Origin: Solanum dulcamara
Lineage: Eukaryota; Streptophyta; Magnoliopsida; Solanales; Solanaceae
Direction: 5' to 3'
NCBI RefSeq assembly: GCF_947179165.1
Contig: NC_077242.1
Span: 74,443,097-74,507,096 of the forward strand
Length of the DNA stretch: 64,000 nucleotides
Shown here in pieces: positions 37,451 through 48,599 of the stretch. The notes under the pieces were generated by a model. The model was not told the DNA's origin. It saw nothing but the letters and a program-made list of their open reading frames with translations, and did not search any database. The translations under genes were made by a program, and so were the position numbers. Each line of letters starts with the position of its first letter. Positions within the stretch are counted from its first letter, which is position 1.

Positions 37451-37618
37451 AGTTAACACCGTCAGCAATATTATTTTACACAGCTGAATTTTTTTGAATA
37501 AAATATACCCTAAATGTTACTGGAAAATACGTTTATACTATTTTTATAAAAATTTTAAAAAAAATTGTATTACTTTGATAAATTAGTTTAAATAATGACT
37601 TAGTTTGATCAAAAACTC

Positions 37619-37762
37619 ATACATAGTGGAAGGAATTTCAGATATTAAAAACACACTGCCAGCATACAAGAAGCCGAATTTTATCCAGGATGTTTTATTC
37701 GAAGAACTCAAAAAAGGAAGAACAAGTAGAAAGAGGAAGGAGAAGAGGATTTTCAAAGACAT
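37619..37762 (-). pseudogene. 5' fragment of a second CHRK1-like gene
   Basis: From an ATG at 37762 the first about 48 codons match exon 1 of the receptor gene at 31858-36040 (signal peptide [17 protein letters not shown], then TSWIKFGF...), with a few substitutions. Homology stops abruptly at about 37619, after which the sequence is unrelated. The upstream sequence (37763-39590) is also a copy of the promoter of that gene. It is a broken tandem duplicate carrying promoter and signal peptide only. Confidence 0.85.
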
Positions 37763-38361
37763 TTTGAAGTAAAAGGCGATTTACTAGTTGAAAAAAGGAG
37801 GATCCATTAAAGAGTTTTGTAAAGAATAGTTTCAATCTATTCGTGCAATATGAATGAGTATGAATGAGTGTTTTAGAATTTCTTAAAATACGCTCTGATA
37901 AAGCTTGAGTAGAAGAAGGGGTACTTGAACAGAGGGTCATCTAAGACCAGAGAAGATTGAATTGAGATGCTTAAAATTTCTAAGTAAAGATTCTTGATAT
38001 CAAGCAATAGTCTTTTGCACTACATGTCATAAAACTTTCAATCATGTAATAAACTTCTTGGTAAAGTTCTCTCAAACTTATATTGTTGATTGCTCATTTT
38101 TATATTTAGTAAAAATTTACTTTGAAATGTTTATTTTATTTTTAATAAGATAATTTATAGTCACACAAATATTTATTACTTATTTAAGACTGTTAATTTC
38201 AAAAGTCTTTCTTTCTTAAATTTCGCATCAAGTTAAACAACATCGTATAAATTGGGATGGAGAGTGTAAGAAACTTCTTGGTAAAGGTCTCAAAACTATA
38301 TTGTTGATTTGTCTAACACCTTTTCTTGTAAAAAATGAATTGGTCATTCTACGGTATGAAT

Positions 38362-38611
38362 TGTTGGGTTTAATTGATAGGTTGAATGGGAAATGGAGGA
38401 AAAAATAATTTATTTTCTCTTGCTTTATGAAATAAGCATTTGTCCCACATAGATGCTGAAAAGAAAAAAAATTCTACTTAAAAGTAGAAGCACTCCTTCA
38501 TGTTGTTAAAGGGTCAAGAAGAGGGTCTCCCCTCGCGCCGTCGTTGTCGACGCTCGCCCTTTGGCAAACCTTTTCCCAACAGATATCTTTTCAAAAAGGA
38601 TGCAAACATGC

Positions 38612-38643
<32 letters not shown>

Positions 38644-38993
38644 AATCCTCAGAATTGTTCCTTACGAAAATTTCTGATAGACATCTTCTTCTTTTCTGCA
38701 CTTCTTAAAAACTCGTGTGATATACTGCCTTCGAGTGGTTCGCAGTCACCATAATTTGTTGTACCGCTATTCTGGTGAGTAAATCGTTCTATCCTGGGAC
38801 GAAAGATTCCAAAACCTTGGTACATTGAGGGGAATAATTTCCTTAATGACACATTGTGCATTCAGTGGACTCGGTTTTTTGTTCTTACATAATTTTTCAA
38901 AACACTGTTTTTATTTTCTGTTCTGATTCTGTCTTTTATTTCAGAATTAATTGTTGTTATTTCATCATTTGTTTTCAATACAGTTTACTAACA
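38362..38993 (+). mobile_element. Solo LTR, 632 bp, TSD TGAAT
   Basis: The element begins tgttgggtttaattgatagg and ends cagtttactaaca, flanked by a perfect TGAAT repeat (38357-38361 and 38994-38998). The same family lies at 48991-49925. The size and the TGTTG...ACA ends suggest a Copia LTR. It contains an (AT)n run at 38611-38640. No coding region. Confidence 0.85.
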
Positions 38994-39540
38994 TGAATGT
39001 GTGTTTGGTTGCTTTCATAGAAACTCCTGGTGCACTTTGGAAAGTCAATATGAATTTTAGATATTTGTTCTAGTCATTTTCACATCTATAAATGCATCAT
39101 CCTTGTATATTTCAATATCTTGGTATCTTCGTTTTTTTTTTTGCGTTTACTTCTTTATATTTGAATTCTTTTAATTTAATAAAAATTTTAGCTCCGTCCA
39201 CTACAATTGTACCTACAATGATAATATATACCAAGAAGCTATACAATTTTAAAACCAGCAACAACAACATATTTAGTATAATCTTATAATTAAAATTTAA
39301 AAAGAATAATGTGTACATAATCTTATTACTATCTTCATTAAAGAAATTGTTTCCGACATACAAGTAATACATGACTAAAATTTCCATCCCCTCTGACTTC
39401 TTTGCCACCTCTAACTTAAAATCCTCTTGACTTCTTTGCCACGGCCCCAAATGTTGGTTTGTAGCATAGCTTGTACAAGAGATCCAAGTGGTTCAATAGG
39501 TCATGTTCACATCATCTATAAAAGATTTTTCATACTTGCC

Positions 39541-39557
39541 CCCCCCCCCCCCCCCGA
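39541..39557. repeat. Poly-C tract
   Basis: About 17 C in a row. The matching place in the paralogous promoter (near 37240) reads cccaccccacccc, so the tract has expanded here. Confidence 0.8.
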
Positions 39558-39590
39558 CCTCCCAGATCCTTGATCAACTAGATGCACTAA

Positions 39591-41375
39591 AAAAATGTTG
39601 ATACGTGGGTCCGTTTCATCTACAACACATTTTTGAAAACAAGATGCACTCCTGCGTGAGGAGGGGGAAATGAAAGAAAGAAATGTGTAAGCAATTTTAA
39701 AAAATCAAAGTGATAATACTTGTCACTCAATCATATAAGTTTTACATTTATTGATTTGATATAAATAATGAATGCACTAAAATTAGGAATCTTTACATAA
39801 AAATTAGTGAATCTTTTTTAGTTTTGAATTTGTAAAATTTGAACCCCTTGAATCCTTTCTTGGTTTGAAATACTAGTAAATATTTGAACCCCATAAACAT
39901 TTCAGTGGGTTCCCCACTTGTCAACACTTCGAATTATAGCAACGTAAGCTAAAGTTGTTTCATGTCTTAGTTTGGAATATTTTTATCTAAAAAAAGTAAT
40001 CGATGTGAAAAGAATGACTGTAAATAATAATCTTTTAAAATAGTGGCTAATATTTGATTTTAGATATTAAAAAGAGACAATTTCAAATATATACAATAAA
40101 TAATTAGTTTACAATAAATATAGCCATGTTTTATTTATATAAAAAATAGCCAAAATCATAGGAAATATACAGTGACTATACAATATAGCTTGCCAAAAGT
40201 CATAGAAAGTATGCATTGACTATACAATATAGATTACTTAAATATGAGCTATATACTGAATATGCATTATAATACATTCAAAAACTGAATATAGTTTGAC
40301 TATACATGAAATATATATTGACTATACATGTCTATATAGTGAATGACCATTTTTTTGATAATTACTTTTGTTGAATGGTCATGTGGCGCAATTATCCTTA
40401 TTAAAAATGGCTATTTTTACTCATTTCATCCCAACATAGCATCCCATCAATTATATGGAGAATTTTCACATATAGCCACTCAAAAATATCTTAATTATGC
40501 TCCATAGTTATAGTTTGCTAATTACAATTCATAGCTATAGTTATAGCAGCTTTTGTATAATTCGCGCAGCATTTGTATACTTTTGTATAATTCGCTATAC
40601 AATTAGAATTTTTTATATAACGTTTGTATATTTCACTATACAATTCATGCACAATGTTTGTATAATTCGCTATACAATTGTAGTATTTGTATATTTCGTT
40701 GTACAATTCGATTCGCGCACAACGTTTGTATAAATCACGCGAATTATACAAAACTCAATTGTATAATCACACGAATTATACAAAACTCAAACTGTAATTA
40801 CAGCTAGATGTTTGCCGCGAACCATAATTAACTCAAATTATAGTTATGTTATCTAATTAACTAGTATATGTTTGCTTATCTGCATATTTTTTCTCAATTA
40901 TATACTAAAGTTTGTCCAGTAAAGTAAGAAAAAAGGCCGGCCCATTACGGTTAAACCCAGGCAAAAAATGGGCTTATAGTCCAGGCCCGGACCAATAAAA
41001 AAAGGTAAAATTACCCTTTTACACATATTCCCCTAATATATTTACTTTTATTCTCATATACACCAAAAAATTTCCAAATTCCCTCTTTTTCCTTTCTCTC
41101 TCTATACCTCTCTGATACATCCGCCTATTCCTTTATTCTTGCCCTAATTTGCTCTAGTTAATTTGTTACTCTTCAACTGTTAATCAATTTCAAGGTTCCA
41201 AATAAGGTATATTTCAATCTTTCCTTATATGGAATTTTACTTCATCCTCATTCAATCTGATTTCTCCTAAAATTTGTATATTTTGATTTCTTCTGAAAAT
41301 CTTTGAAAAATCTTCTAAATTTTTATCATTTGTTTTCTTCTGTAAATCTTTCTGTTTTTGTTTCTCATACCTTCA
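39591..41375. other. Intergenic with short tandem and inverted repeats
   Basis: 40120-40430 has degenerate tandem units of about 45 bp around tatacagtgactatacaatat. 40545-40790 is a run of tttgtataattcgctatacaatt units in both orientations. Both look like repetitive-element sequence. 41085-41130 is a CT-rich tract just ahead of the gene at 41376 and could be its leader. No other gene is seen. Confidence 0.5.
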
Positions 41376-42781
41376 ATGGAATCCGTTCATGGTCTCAAAC
41401 AGTCCACTAAAAATCAACGAATTCTTGTTTCTCCTGGTTCTGATTCGTCTTGGGAAGGTTACGACGAAGTTAGATCCAAACATCGTAACGATCCAACAGT
41501 GATGAATAAGCTACGTGAGAAATTGAAGTCGAAAGCTACAGTTAAACATGCACCCAAAGAAATAGACAACAAGATTGAAGGGGTTACAACACGCCCTAAT
41601 CTCCCAAAGGTATGTGGTCAATTAAGTTTTTTGTTTTAGAATGAAAATTTTGTGAAGGTTTTAATGATTCTGATACATATCATTTATGTATCAGATTCAT
41701 AATGTATTTTTAAAAGGAATTTTTTTTGGAGATTTTATATTTCTGATATATCATGTTTAAGTGTCAGTTTCTGTTGTTTTAATTTTTAATGATTATGATA
41801 CATATACATTTATGTATCAGATACATAATGTCTTTTTCAAATGTATTTTTTTGAAGATTTTCTATTTCTGATACATCATGTTTAAGTGTCAGTTTCTGTT
41901 GTTTTAATTTTTAATGATTCTGATACATATACATTTATGTATCAGATACATAATGTCTTTTTCAAATGTATTTTTTTGGAGATTTTCTATTTCTGATACA
42001 TCATGTTTAAGTGTCATTTTATGTTATTTCAAGTTTTAACGAAGCTGATACATATCATTTATGTATCAGATACATAATGTCTTTTTCAAATGCAATTATT
42101 TGAGATTTACTATTTTTGATACATTATGTTTAAGTCCCAGTTTCTGTTATTTCAAGTTTAATGATTCTGATACATCTACATTTATGTATCACATACATAA
42201 TGTCTGTTTCATATGCAATTTTTTGAGAATTATTATTTCTGATACATCATCTTTAAGTCTCAGTAATTGTTATTTTCAAGTTTTAATGATTCTGATACAT
42301 ATACATTTATGTATCAGATACATAATGTTTTTTTCAAATGCAATTTTTTGGAGATTTACTATTTCTGATACATCATGTGTAAGTGTCATTTTTTGATGTT
42401 TCAAGTTTTAATGATTCTGATACTTGTACATTTATGTATCAGAATATAATATATAATTGTTTTTGATACATCTTCTGTATGTATCAGATTCTCATCTCAT
42501 GCATCAGATATTTTAATGCATATGATACATCGTATTTATGTATAAAGTTCAAGTTGTATTTAACCATTTTCATGTCAATGCAGGGAATGAAATACGTCAT
42601 CAAGAAGATCCCGTCCCACCCATTGAGATTCGGAACGGCATATAGGGCTAATTTTCTTGATAATTTTGAATCATCAATAGGTGGAGATATTGTTGTCAGA
42701 AGGCCATGGATGGTTATGTTAGCGATAACGGCGATCCAAAAAAAACTAGGAGAGACATCTCTCCAAACCAAGGAGAACTGA
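41376..42781 (+). CDS. Unrecognised two-exon protein, 143 residues
   Basis: Exon 1 is 41376-41609 and exon 2 is 42584-42781 (intron phase 0, GT/AG), giving 143 residues and a TGA stop. The ATG at 41376 follows a CT-rich leader. The protein is basic and hydrophilic, with no signal peptide or membrane segment. Its first half (MESVHGLKQSTKNQRILVSP ... RNDPTVMNKLREKLKSK) is Lys/Arg-rich; the second has a compact stretch GMKYVIKKIPSHPLRFGTAY, then GGDIVVRRPWMVMLAI. I do not recognise a family. Single-base-perfect joining of two open frames across consensus splice sites supports a real or recently real gene. The intron consists almost wholly of a 125-bp tandem repeat. It could also be a transposon-captured gene piece. 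Confidence 0.5.
41666..42470. repeat. Intronic tandem repeat, about 125 bp x 7
   Basis: Units begin with gattctgatacat at 41666, 41791, 41916, 42041, 42163, 42288 and 42413, giving spacings of 125, 125, 125, 122, 125 and 125. Each unit carries a palindrome TATGTATCAGATACATA (sometimes one base off) and a second TGATACATCAT box. The palindrome recurs outside the array at about 43230-43260, 43390 and 43625. Confidence 0.9.
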
Positions 42782-44597
42782 TTGATGTCCAGTAGTTTTT
42801 TTTTATAGTAAACATTTTAGGTGATTCTGATTCTTTTAATGTATCTGATACATAAACTGTAATGTATCAGATTTAATATGTTTTAATATTTCCATACATC
42901 AGATTTACTATGTTTTTCTCTGGTGTCAAAATCGAATATAAAATCAAAGTTTATGTTTTATATTTCTACTGTATCAAACTTGTATCGAGTATAATATTCA
43001 TAAGTGTCACATTTTGTGAATTCTGATACATGAATCAAGTTTTATTTATTATGATACATCATGCACATGTATCAGATTCTCATTTCTCAATATTTAATGA
43101 TTCCGATACATTAATTTTTAAAATTCACGTACATAACTGTCGCCTTCTTTAATAGATCAGTAATTGATATAAAGAGCCAATCTTTTATCCATAAATAGCT
43201 GATGTGCATTAACTATTCTATAGCTAAAGTTATGTATCAGATACATAACTTATGTATCAGCAAAAGTGAAAAAATAACTGAAATCAAATTCGGTATGAAT
43301 TGATGCTCTGTTTTTTCCATTCGAGACGACGCTCTGTTTTTTGGCTTGAAACTTCATGGACATAACAATTGATTTTTTTAACAATTGATGTATCAGATAC
43401 ATAACTTATGTATCACCAAAACTGAAAAAAAATTGAAATCGAAGTTGGTTTGAATTTATGCTCTGTTTTTTTGGCTTGAATCTTCAACTTCACAACCGTT
43501 ATTTTTTTAACCAAATTAATCTCATTAATTAGATTAATAATTGATTTAAAGAACCAATCATCCCTTATATTAAGATATTATCCATAAATAGATGATCTTC
43601 ATTAATTACTCATTAGATAATTGATGTATCAGATACAAAACTAATGTATCAGAAAAGTTGAAAAAAAGGGGATATCGGGTAATTTTGATACAATGAGGGA
43701 TGTATAGTAATTAGACTTTTCCATTATGGGATTTAGGTAAAGTTTACATAAAAAAACAGCCTACTATAAGTTCTCCCTCATCACCTGATGAAAGCTTTTT
43801 CTCAGTGAATATATGGCAGAACATTGACATGTGTCCCTCCGGGGACATCCGATAAAATTGGAACGATACAGAGAATATCAAAAAAAATTTGCCCAATTTT
43901 GGTTCGACAATTGCATAGATTTATTTATGTAAATTTCATTTAGAAACTCGAATTATGACTCGTTTTATCAATTCATTGAACACATGAATACTAAAAACTT
44001 ATTCTTATTACACCTTTAGTTCAGACTTTGAAAAAGCTTTGGGCATATTCTCAAGCTTGTAATGCTTAGATAAAATTAACCATTTAAATGATGTCACAGC
44101 ATTTAACTATATATATCATCCTCAATGAAATATTTAACTTATGTACATAATAAGCAAGTGAAAATATACGCAAAAGCTTTCCCAAAACATGAGTCGAAGG
44201 TGTCTAATAAAAACAATTTATCATGTTTTCAAGTGCTCAATCGAAATAGATCATAGTTTGAATATCTAAATGAAATTTAGAAACACATTTAAGAGATAAT
44301 GAATGTATTCAACCTCTCTCCAATAAATTAAATGTACATATTTCCTAGAATTAGATCTAATATGATACATAAAGATTGAATAGTGCACTCTATAATCATC
44401 TTGTTAAAAAGATATTAAGTAGCAAACCATCACTATTAGAGACATTTATATGTTCAACATTTATTTTTAAGCCTAAACAAAATGTTGCCACATAAAAATA
44501 CAAGTACATAATAGCCTCTGGTACAATAAATTTAACACGAGATGGGCACTTCTAGTAAATAATATGTCACTAACTAGACAAACTTGAAAATCCCATG
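42782..44597. other. Intergenic with dispersed GTATCAGATAC boxes
   Basis: The TGTATC/GATACA boxes continue to about 43700, in units of roughly 150 bp (tatgtatcagatacataac...tgaaaaaa...tgctctgttttttt). The rest is AT-rich without a gene. A minus-strand AATAAAT near 44461 could be the polyadenylation signal of the PHF5A gene. Confidence 0.5.
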
Positions 44598-46435
44598 CTA
44601 TCTTTTTTTGAAACCATATTTTTTACGTTCATAAAACAAATCTGTTTTAGCACTACCAAGATTGACAATCTTAGGACAACCATCCCTGTCTTTCTCCTGC
44701 TGAGTACACTCTTTGCAATAGTATGCATCAGAAATACCTACGCCTCCACAGATCACGCAACGGCCCTGAAAGGAACCATAGTTGCACTCGTCACAAACTC
44801 GTACCAACGTGCAAGGACGTACGTAAGAATCACATATAACGCATTTGCCATCACATTTTTCGCAAAGACGCCCAATAGCTATTCCTGGCTGCTTCCTGCA
44901 CATGATCAAGTCAGGGTGATGCTTGGCCATGTTTTTGTCAACAATGTCTTAACCTGCACGAATGAAAAAGATTATTAGTACTGCCAAATAACAGAGACAA
45001 GTCGCACAGAAGAGCCTGCAGATGCAGTTTTTTTCATCATATCAATAGTACAATCAAGGTAAACGCCTCAGAAAGGCATTCATGTTTTTATTTTCTTTTT
45101 GTTCACCTTGGACAGATAACAAAATTTGCAGAAAGTCAGGTTTTCTTTTGTTTTTTTGATAACTATGGTATTCGGGGCAGCTTGCGCTCACCTCAACTAA
45201 CTTCACAGGACACCTGCACCTCCCACCAACAACAGGTAACTCTGTCTACCAAGGCTAAGACAAATGAGAAGAAATTATCTAATGTTTTTTGTTTCTTCTA
45301 GGGTTTGAACCTGAGACCTCATGGTTCTCACCTCACTTTATTGAGGACTAGGCCACACCCTTGGGTGCTAGAAAGTCGAAGTTTACTATTGAAGGTGGCT
45401 CATGTGATGGGGGTAGACAGAAAGCAGATTGGTGATCCGTTCAAACATTAAACTTCATACAACTTCAGCATAGTAATTCACAGGTAGAGAGAGTGAGGCA
45501 TAGGGTACAAGAAAAGAGTTATCTACAATGGAAGTGCCAAAAGTAGATTAATTTCTACTCTGCTATGGTTCTACTATCACTTTACGTTCCTGTAACGGTT
45601 ACTATTATCATCTTCCTGGCACCATACGAACTAAAACCAAAATCAACCTCTAATTATAAAATGCAGATGGCTTATGAAACAGCCTTCTTCGCTACTCTAT
45701 TTGCTTTACACACTTGTTTTTCGATATTTCTTTACTTGAACCGAGGGTCTATCAAGAAACAACCTCTTTGCCTTTACAAGGTAGGGATAAGGTTGCGTAC
45801 ACGCCACCCTCCCCAAACCCAACTTGTGGGAATTACACTAAGATGGTGCTCTTTGTATGATGCTTAAAAGGAACACCACAAAAGAATATAAATGTTCAAA
45901 CTTTACACCAATCAAACTTTAGATCACAAACACAGAGAATTATGTTCCACCAAGTTTATTGACTATGAAATCGTAACAAAACATACTATTCATCCACACT
46001 CCTTATTGCCAAACAACAAGGAAGAACAATTACTTAACAATCTCATTCTAAGCATAATCCTTTAATCCAAACACCGAATAAACACGATAATAAAAACTAT
46101 AAATCACCCATTCCAAACGGAAAAGAAATTTCCATAGGTATAAAAGCAAGCTAACCACAATCCAATAAAATGAGATGATAATCACAATGTCTTAGGTTCA
46201 AATCACAACAGGGATATCAATGCGCATTGATAGAGGCACGAAAACTTACCCGTACAACACAGTTATCAAACTAGCTAAAAAAATCAACACATTTAAGACT
46301 AAATTCAAAATTGAAACCATGATTTCACTAAGCATTTTAACCATAATTATTCAATAATTTAGCTGAGTTTAAATGCAAACCTGAATAATAGTAGAAGCTT
46401 GTAGAACCCCAAAATTTGAGACGGAATAAAAAATA
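44598..46435 (-). CDS. PHF5A: PHF5A / SF3b14b, splicing factor subunit
   Basis: The coding part is a single exon, 44598-44930, giving 110 residues: the full and very highly conserved PHF5A protein (yeast Rds3). It begins [20 protein letters not shown], has the paired CxxC knots ([42 protein letters not shown]) that bind three zincs, and ends YGFKKR. It is a nuclear component of SF3b in U2 snRNP and helps recognise the branch site. The 5' UTR appears split: a donor at 46380/46381 (ATTCAG|GTTTGC on the minus strand) and an acceptor about 24 nt before the ATG (TGCAG|GTTAAG, near 44955). A tatatata box sits at about 46459-46467. The 1.4-kb leader intron contains a SINE. Confidence 0.93.
45733..45850 (+). 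mobile_element. SINE (TS type) in the PHF5A leader intron
   Basis: gaaccgagggtctatcaagaaac, ctctttgcctttacaaggtaggg, taaggttgcgtacacgccaccctcccc and tgtgggaattacact are in consensus order. The (GTT)n tail is missing or decayed. It lies antisense to PHF5A. Confidence 0.7.
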
Positions 46436-46469
46436 GGTTCAGAAAATAGGAGACATCGGAGTATATATA

Positions 46470-48376
46470 GTACTCACTTAAGCCCATTAACGCCAATTCT
46501 GATGGGCGGGAAGGTTCCATCAGCCTAATTGGGCTCAGTCTAAGATTCCAGCCCATTTGTTCAGCACATTTCTTTACAATTTTAAAAAGGAAAAATTATT
46601 TGTGTCAGCATTTTTTGATAAATAATTATTGATTTTAGTAATATTTATTATTTATTATTATTTATAGCAATACATAATAATATTATAATAAATCTTTCAT
46701 GCATTAAAAGTGAATTATGCATGCAGTATAATTGTATTATAATTGTTTTAAAATATATTATGTTTGTTTGGTAAGAAATTGACACAATGTATTATAAGTG
46801 TATTAAAGTGTGATAAATATACTATCCGTGAATAAAACTTGTATTATATGTATTTTATAAATTATTCTCGATAATATGTATTATAAATGTATTATAAGTG
46901 TCCAGTGGAAAAAAATGTTATTACTATAAATGGTAAATATTTTCTTAATATAGTATATTTATGTAAATTTCTCTTTTAAAAAGGAAAATTACACAAAATA
47001 GATCCAATCATGAAATTATTTATCCAAATTAATCCAACCCAAACTATTTACCCTTAATAGACTCATGACCCAAATTATTTACCTTCTTACCCCACTTCAC
47101 TCTATACAACAAAGACGGTCTGACCACCAATCTGTAGAAGTTGCCTTTAAGTTTAGGTGGCACCTTCTCATCACACTAAACTCTAGAGGCAAGTAGAGTT
47201 GTCAAAATGGGTTTGGCCCGTGAGGCCGGCCCAATCCAATTCTTGAATTAATTGGGTTGGACTAAATTTTTTCAATCCATTTAGCCCGGCCTCATTTGGC
47301 CTGCCAGCCTCATAGGCTCAACCCACGAGCCTAAGAGGCTAGCCCGTGGGTCGTGAATTTTAAAAATATTTATTATATATATTTTAAGTAGTGTTTTATT
47401 TTGTCAAATATTCAGCAACTAAGCAAATTAAGTTATTATAACTATGAATCTTTGACCTTTTTTACTCTTGTGCTTATGTCTAATTTTTCGTTTCTCCTTT
47501 CTTGTCTAGTTTATGAAAAAAATGACCATATGATATATGTTGTTCTGATGAATACTATGAATGTTGATTGTTGTATCTTGTTTATTATGTTGTTTTGTAA
47601 GTATTCCACTAAAATGTGTGCAACTCATGGACATGTGAATTTTTGATGTATTGGTATTGTGCTCATCAATGTTCGATAGTCTTTCCAAGAGGCCAATGTT
47701 GTTCATCTTTTGATTGAAGGGCCGACCTGTCCCAACCCGTAGCCCGATTAGGGATGGATTGGACTGCTATTTTATAGGTCATTTAGTTAAAAAGATCAGT
47801 CCGTCCTAACTCATTTAACTCGTTAGCCCTTAAGGGTTGGATTGGATTGGGTTGGGTCAACTCATGCTCTAGAGGCAAGCCTCCATTTTATCCATACCAT
47901 TCCAATGCGATGTGTGACTCAAATTGTAACTAAGACAGACAAATTGAAACTTAAGGAGTATAAAAATATTTTTTTTTCTCCTAAACTAAAAAAACAACAC
48001 ACAGTATCAGAATTTCATCTCCTCCTAAATACGCCTATTTCCATACATGTCAAATATATTTGTATAAAATGAGATGAGGAGTGTGAATTATTTAGAGATC
48101 TAGTTAAACTAATATAATCACCAACTAGAATGAATAAACTTTGTAAATTACCGTACATAACACATGTTTTTCATCAACAAGCTAATTAATTTCATGGGGC
48201 TGCTGTTAAATTTAGTCAAATGTAATCAATATATATTTTCCTCTACAAGCTATAACTCTAAAAGTCAAGAATTGCCAAATTAAATAACTCACCAAGATGA
48301 CCTATTTTCACAAAGAAACTATGCAAAGTATTCAAATTTCTATCATAACGTGACAATATAGATAACGCTAGTCACC
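46470..48376. other. Intergenic; contains a DNA element at 47194-47866
   Basis: AT-rich sequence with degenerate tattataagtgtatt repeats around 46680-46900. Apart from the transposable element listed separately, no gene is supported. Confidence 0.5.
47194..47866. mobile_element. 673-bp non-coding element with 13-bp TSD
   Basis: Flanked by a perfect 13-bp direct repeat ctctagaggcaag (47181-47193 and 47867-47879). The ends tagagttgtcaaaatggg and gggttgggtcaactcatg are partly inverted. The interior has GC-rich blocks (gcccgtgaggccggcccaat; aacccgtagcccgatt). The left end resembles that of the element at 16442. No protein. The long duplication does not fit an LTR or a Tourist MITE. Confidence 0.65.
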
Positions 48377-48518
48377 ACAGATGATCATTTTTTTCAAGAA
48401 TCCACCAAGACAAGCTTTTTAATTGGAATGGTCAAATTTATTTCGAATAAACAGATGATCATTTTTTTCAAGAATCCACCAAGACAAGCTTTTTAATTGG
48501 AATGGTCAAATTTATTTC
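48377..48518. repeat. Perfect 68-bp tandem duplication
   Basis: 48377-48444 and 48451-48518 are identical (starting acagatgatcattttt, ending aaatttatttc), separated by 6 bp. The lack of any change suggests a recent event. Confidence 0.9.
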
Positions 48519-48599
48519 TTTATTATTCGAAATAGAATATCTTTATTATTCGTGAAACTTTTAGTCTATTTAGGGTCATGTTGTTGGTGAGGTGAAGGT

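Larger units (their letters stand above)
36041..37618. other. Receptor-kinase promoter region with SINE remnants
   Basis: 5' flank of the CHRK1-like gene, largely repeated in 37763-39590. 36865-37065 is a rearranged minus-strand SINE in which the ggtgtgtatgcaa...taccttgtgaag block recurs about three times. 37344-37450 carries a perfect 12-bp inverted repeat, TAAGAAACGTTA / TAACGTTTCTTA, around an aacgttat-rich core; it may be a small foldback element next to the breakpoint of the duplicate gene. No gene is seen. Confidence 0.5.
37763..39590. repeat. Duplicate of the CHRK1-like promoter, interrupted by a solo LTR
   Basis: 37763-38361 and 38994-39590 correspond in order to 36041-36580 and 36580-37285: the aataaacttcttggtaaagg blocks, the cttttaattt...cgtccactacaattgtacc block, and the ccaagtggttcaataggt...ttcac block. 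The LTR at 38362-38993 is inserted between the two parts. Confidence 0.7.

Noticed and set aside
37695..37940. 81-residue minus-strand frame near the receptor fragment
   Set aside because: It is another frame across the promoter and signal-peptide duplicate; the true homology is the ATG at 37762 in a different frame.
38500..38754. 84-residue frame with an Arg-rich start
   Set aside because: Lies wholly in the solo LTR 38362-38993 and includes an (AT)n run.
44595..44978. 127-residue plus-strand frame over PHF5A
   Set aside because: Antisense shadow of a highly conserved coding exon.
45299..45365. Possible tRNA-like B box (ggtttgaacctgagac)
   Set aside because: No cloverleaf can be drawn around it. 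It matches a dispersed repetitive phrase rather than a tRNA gene.
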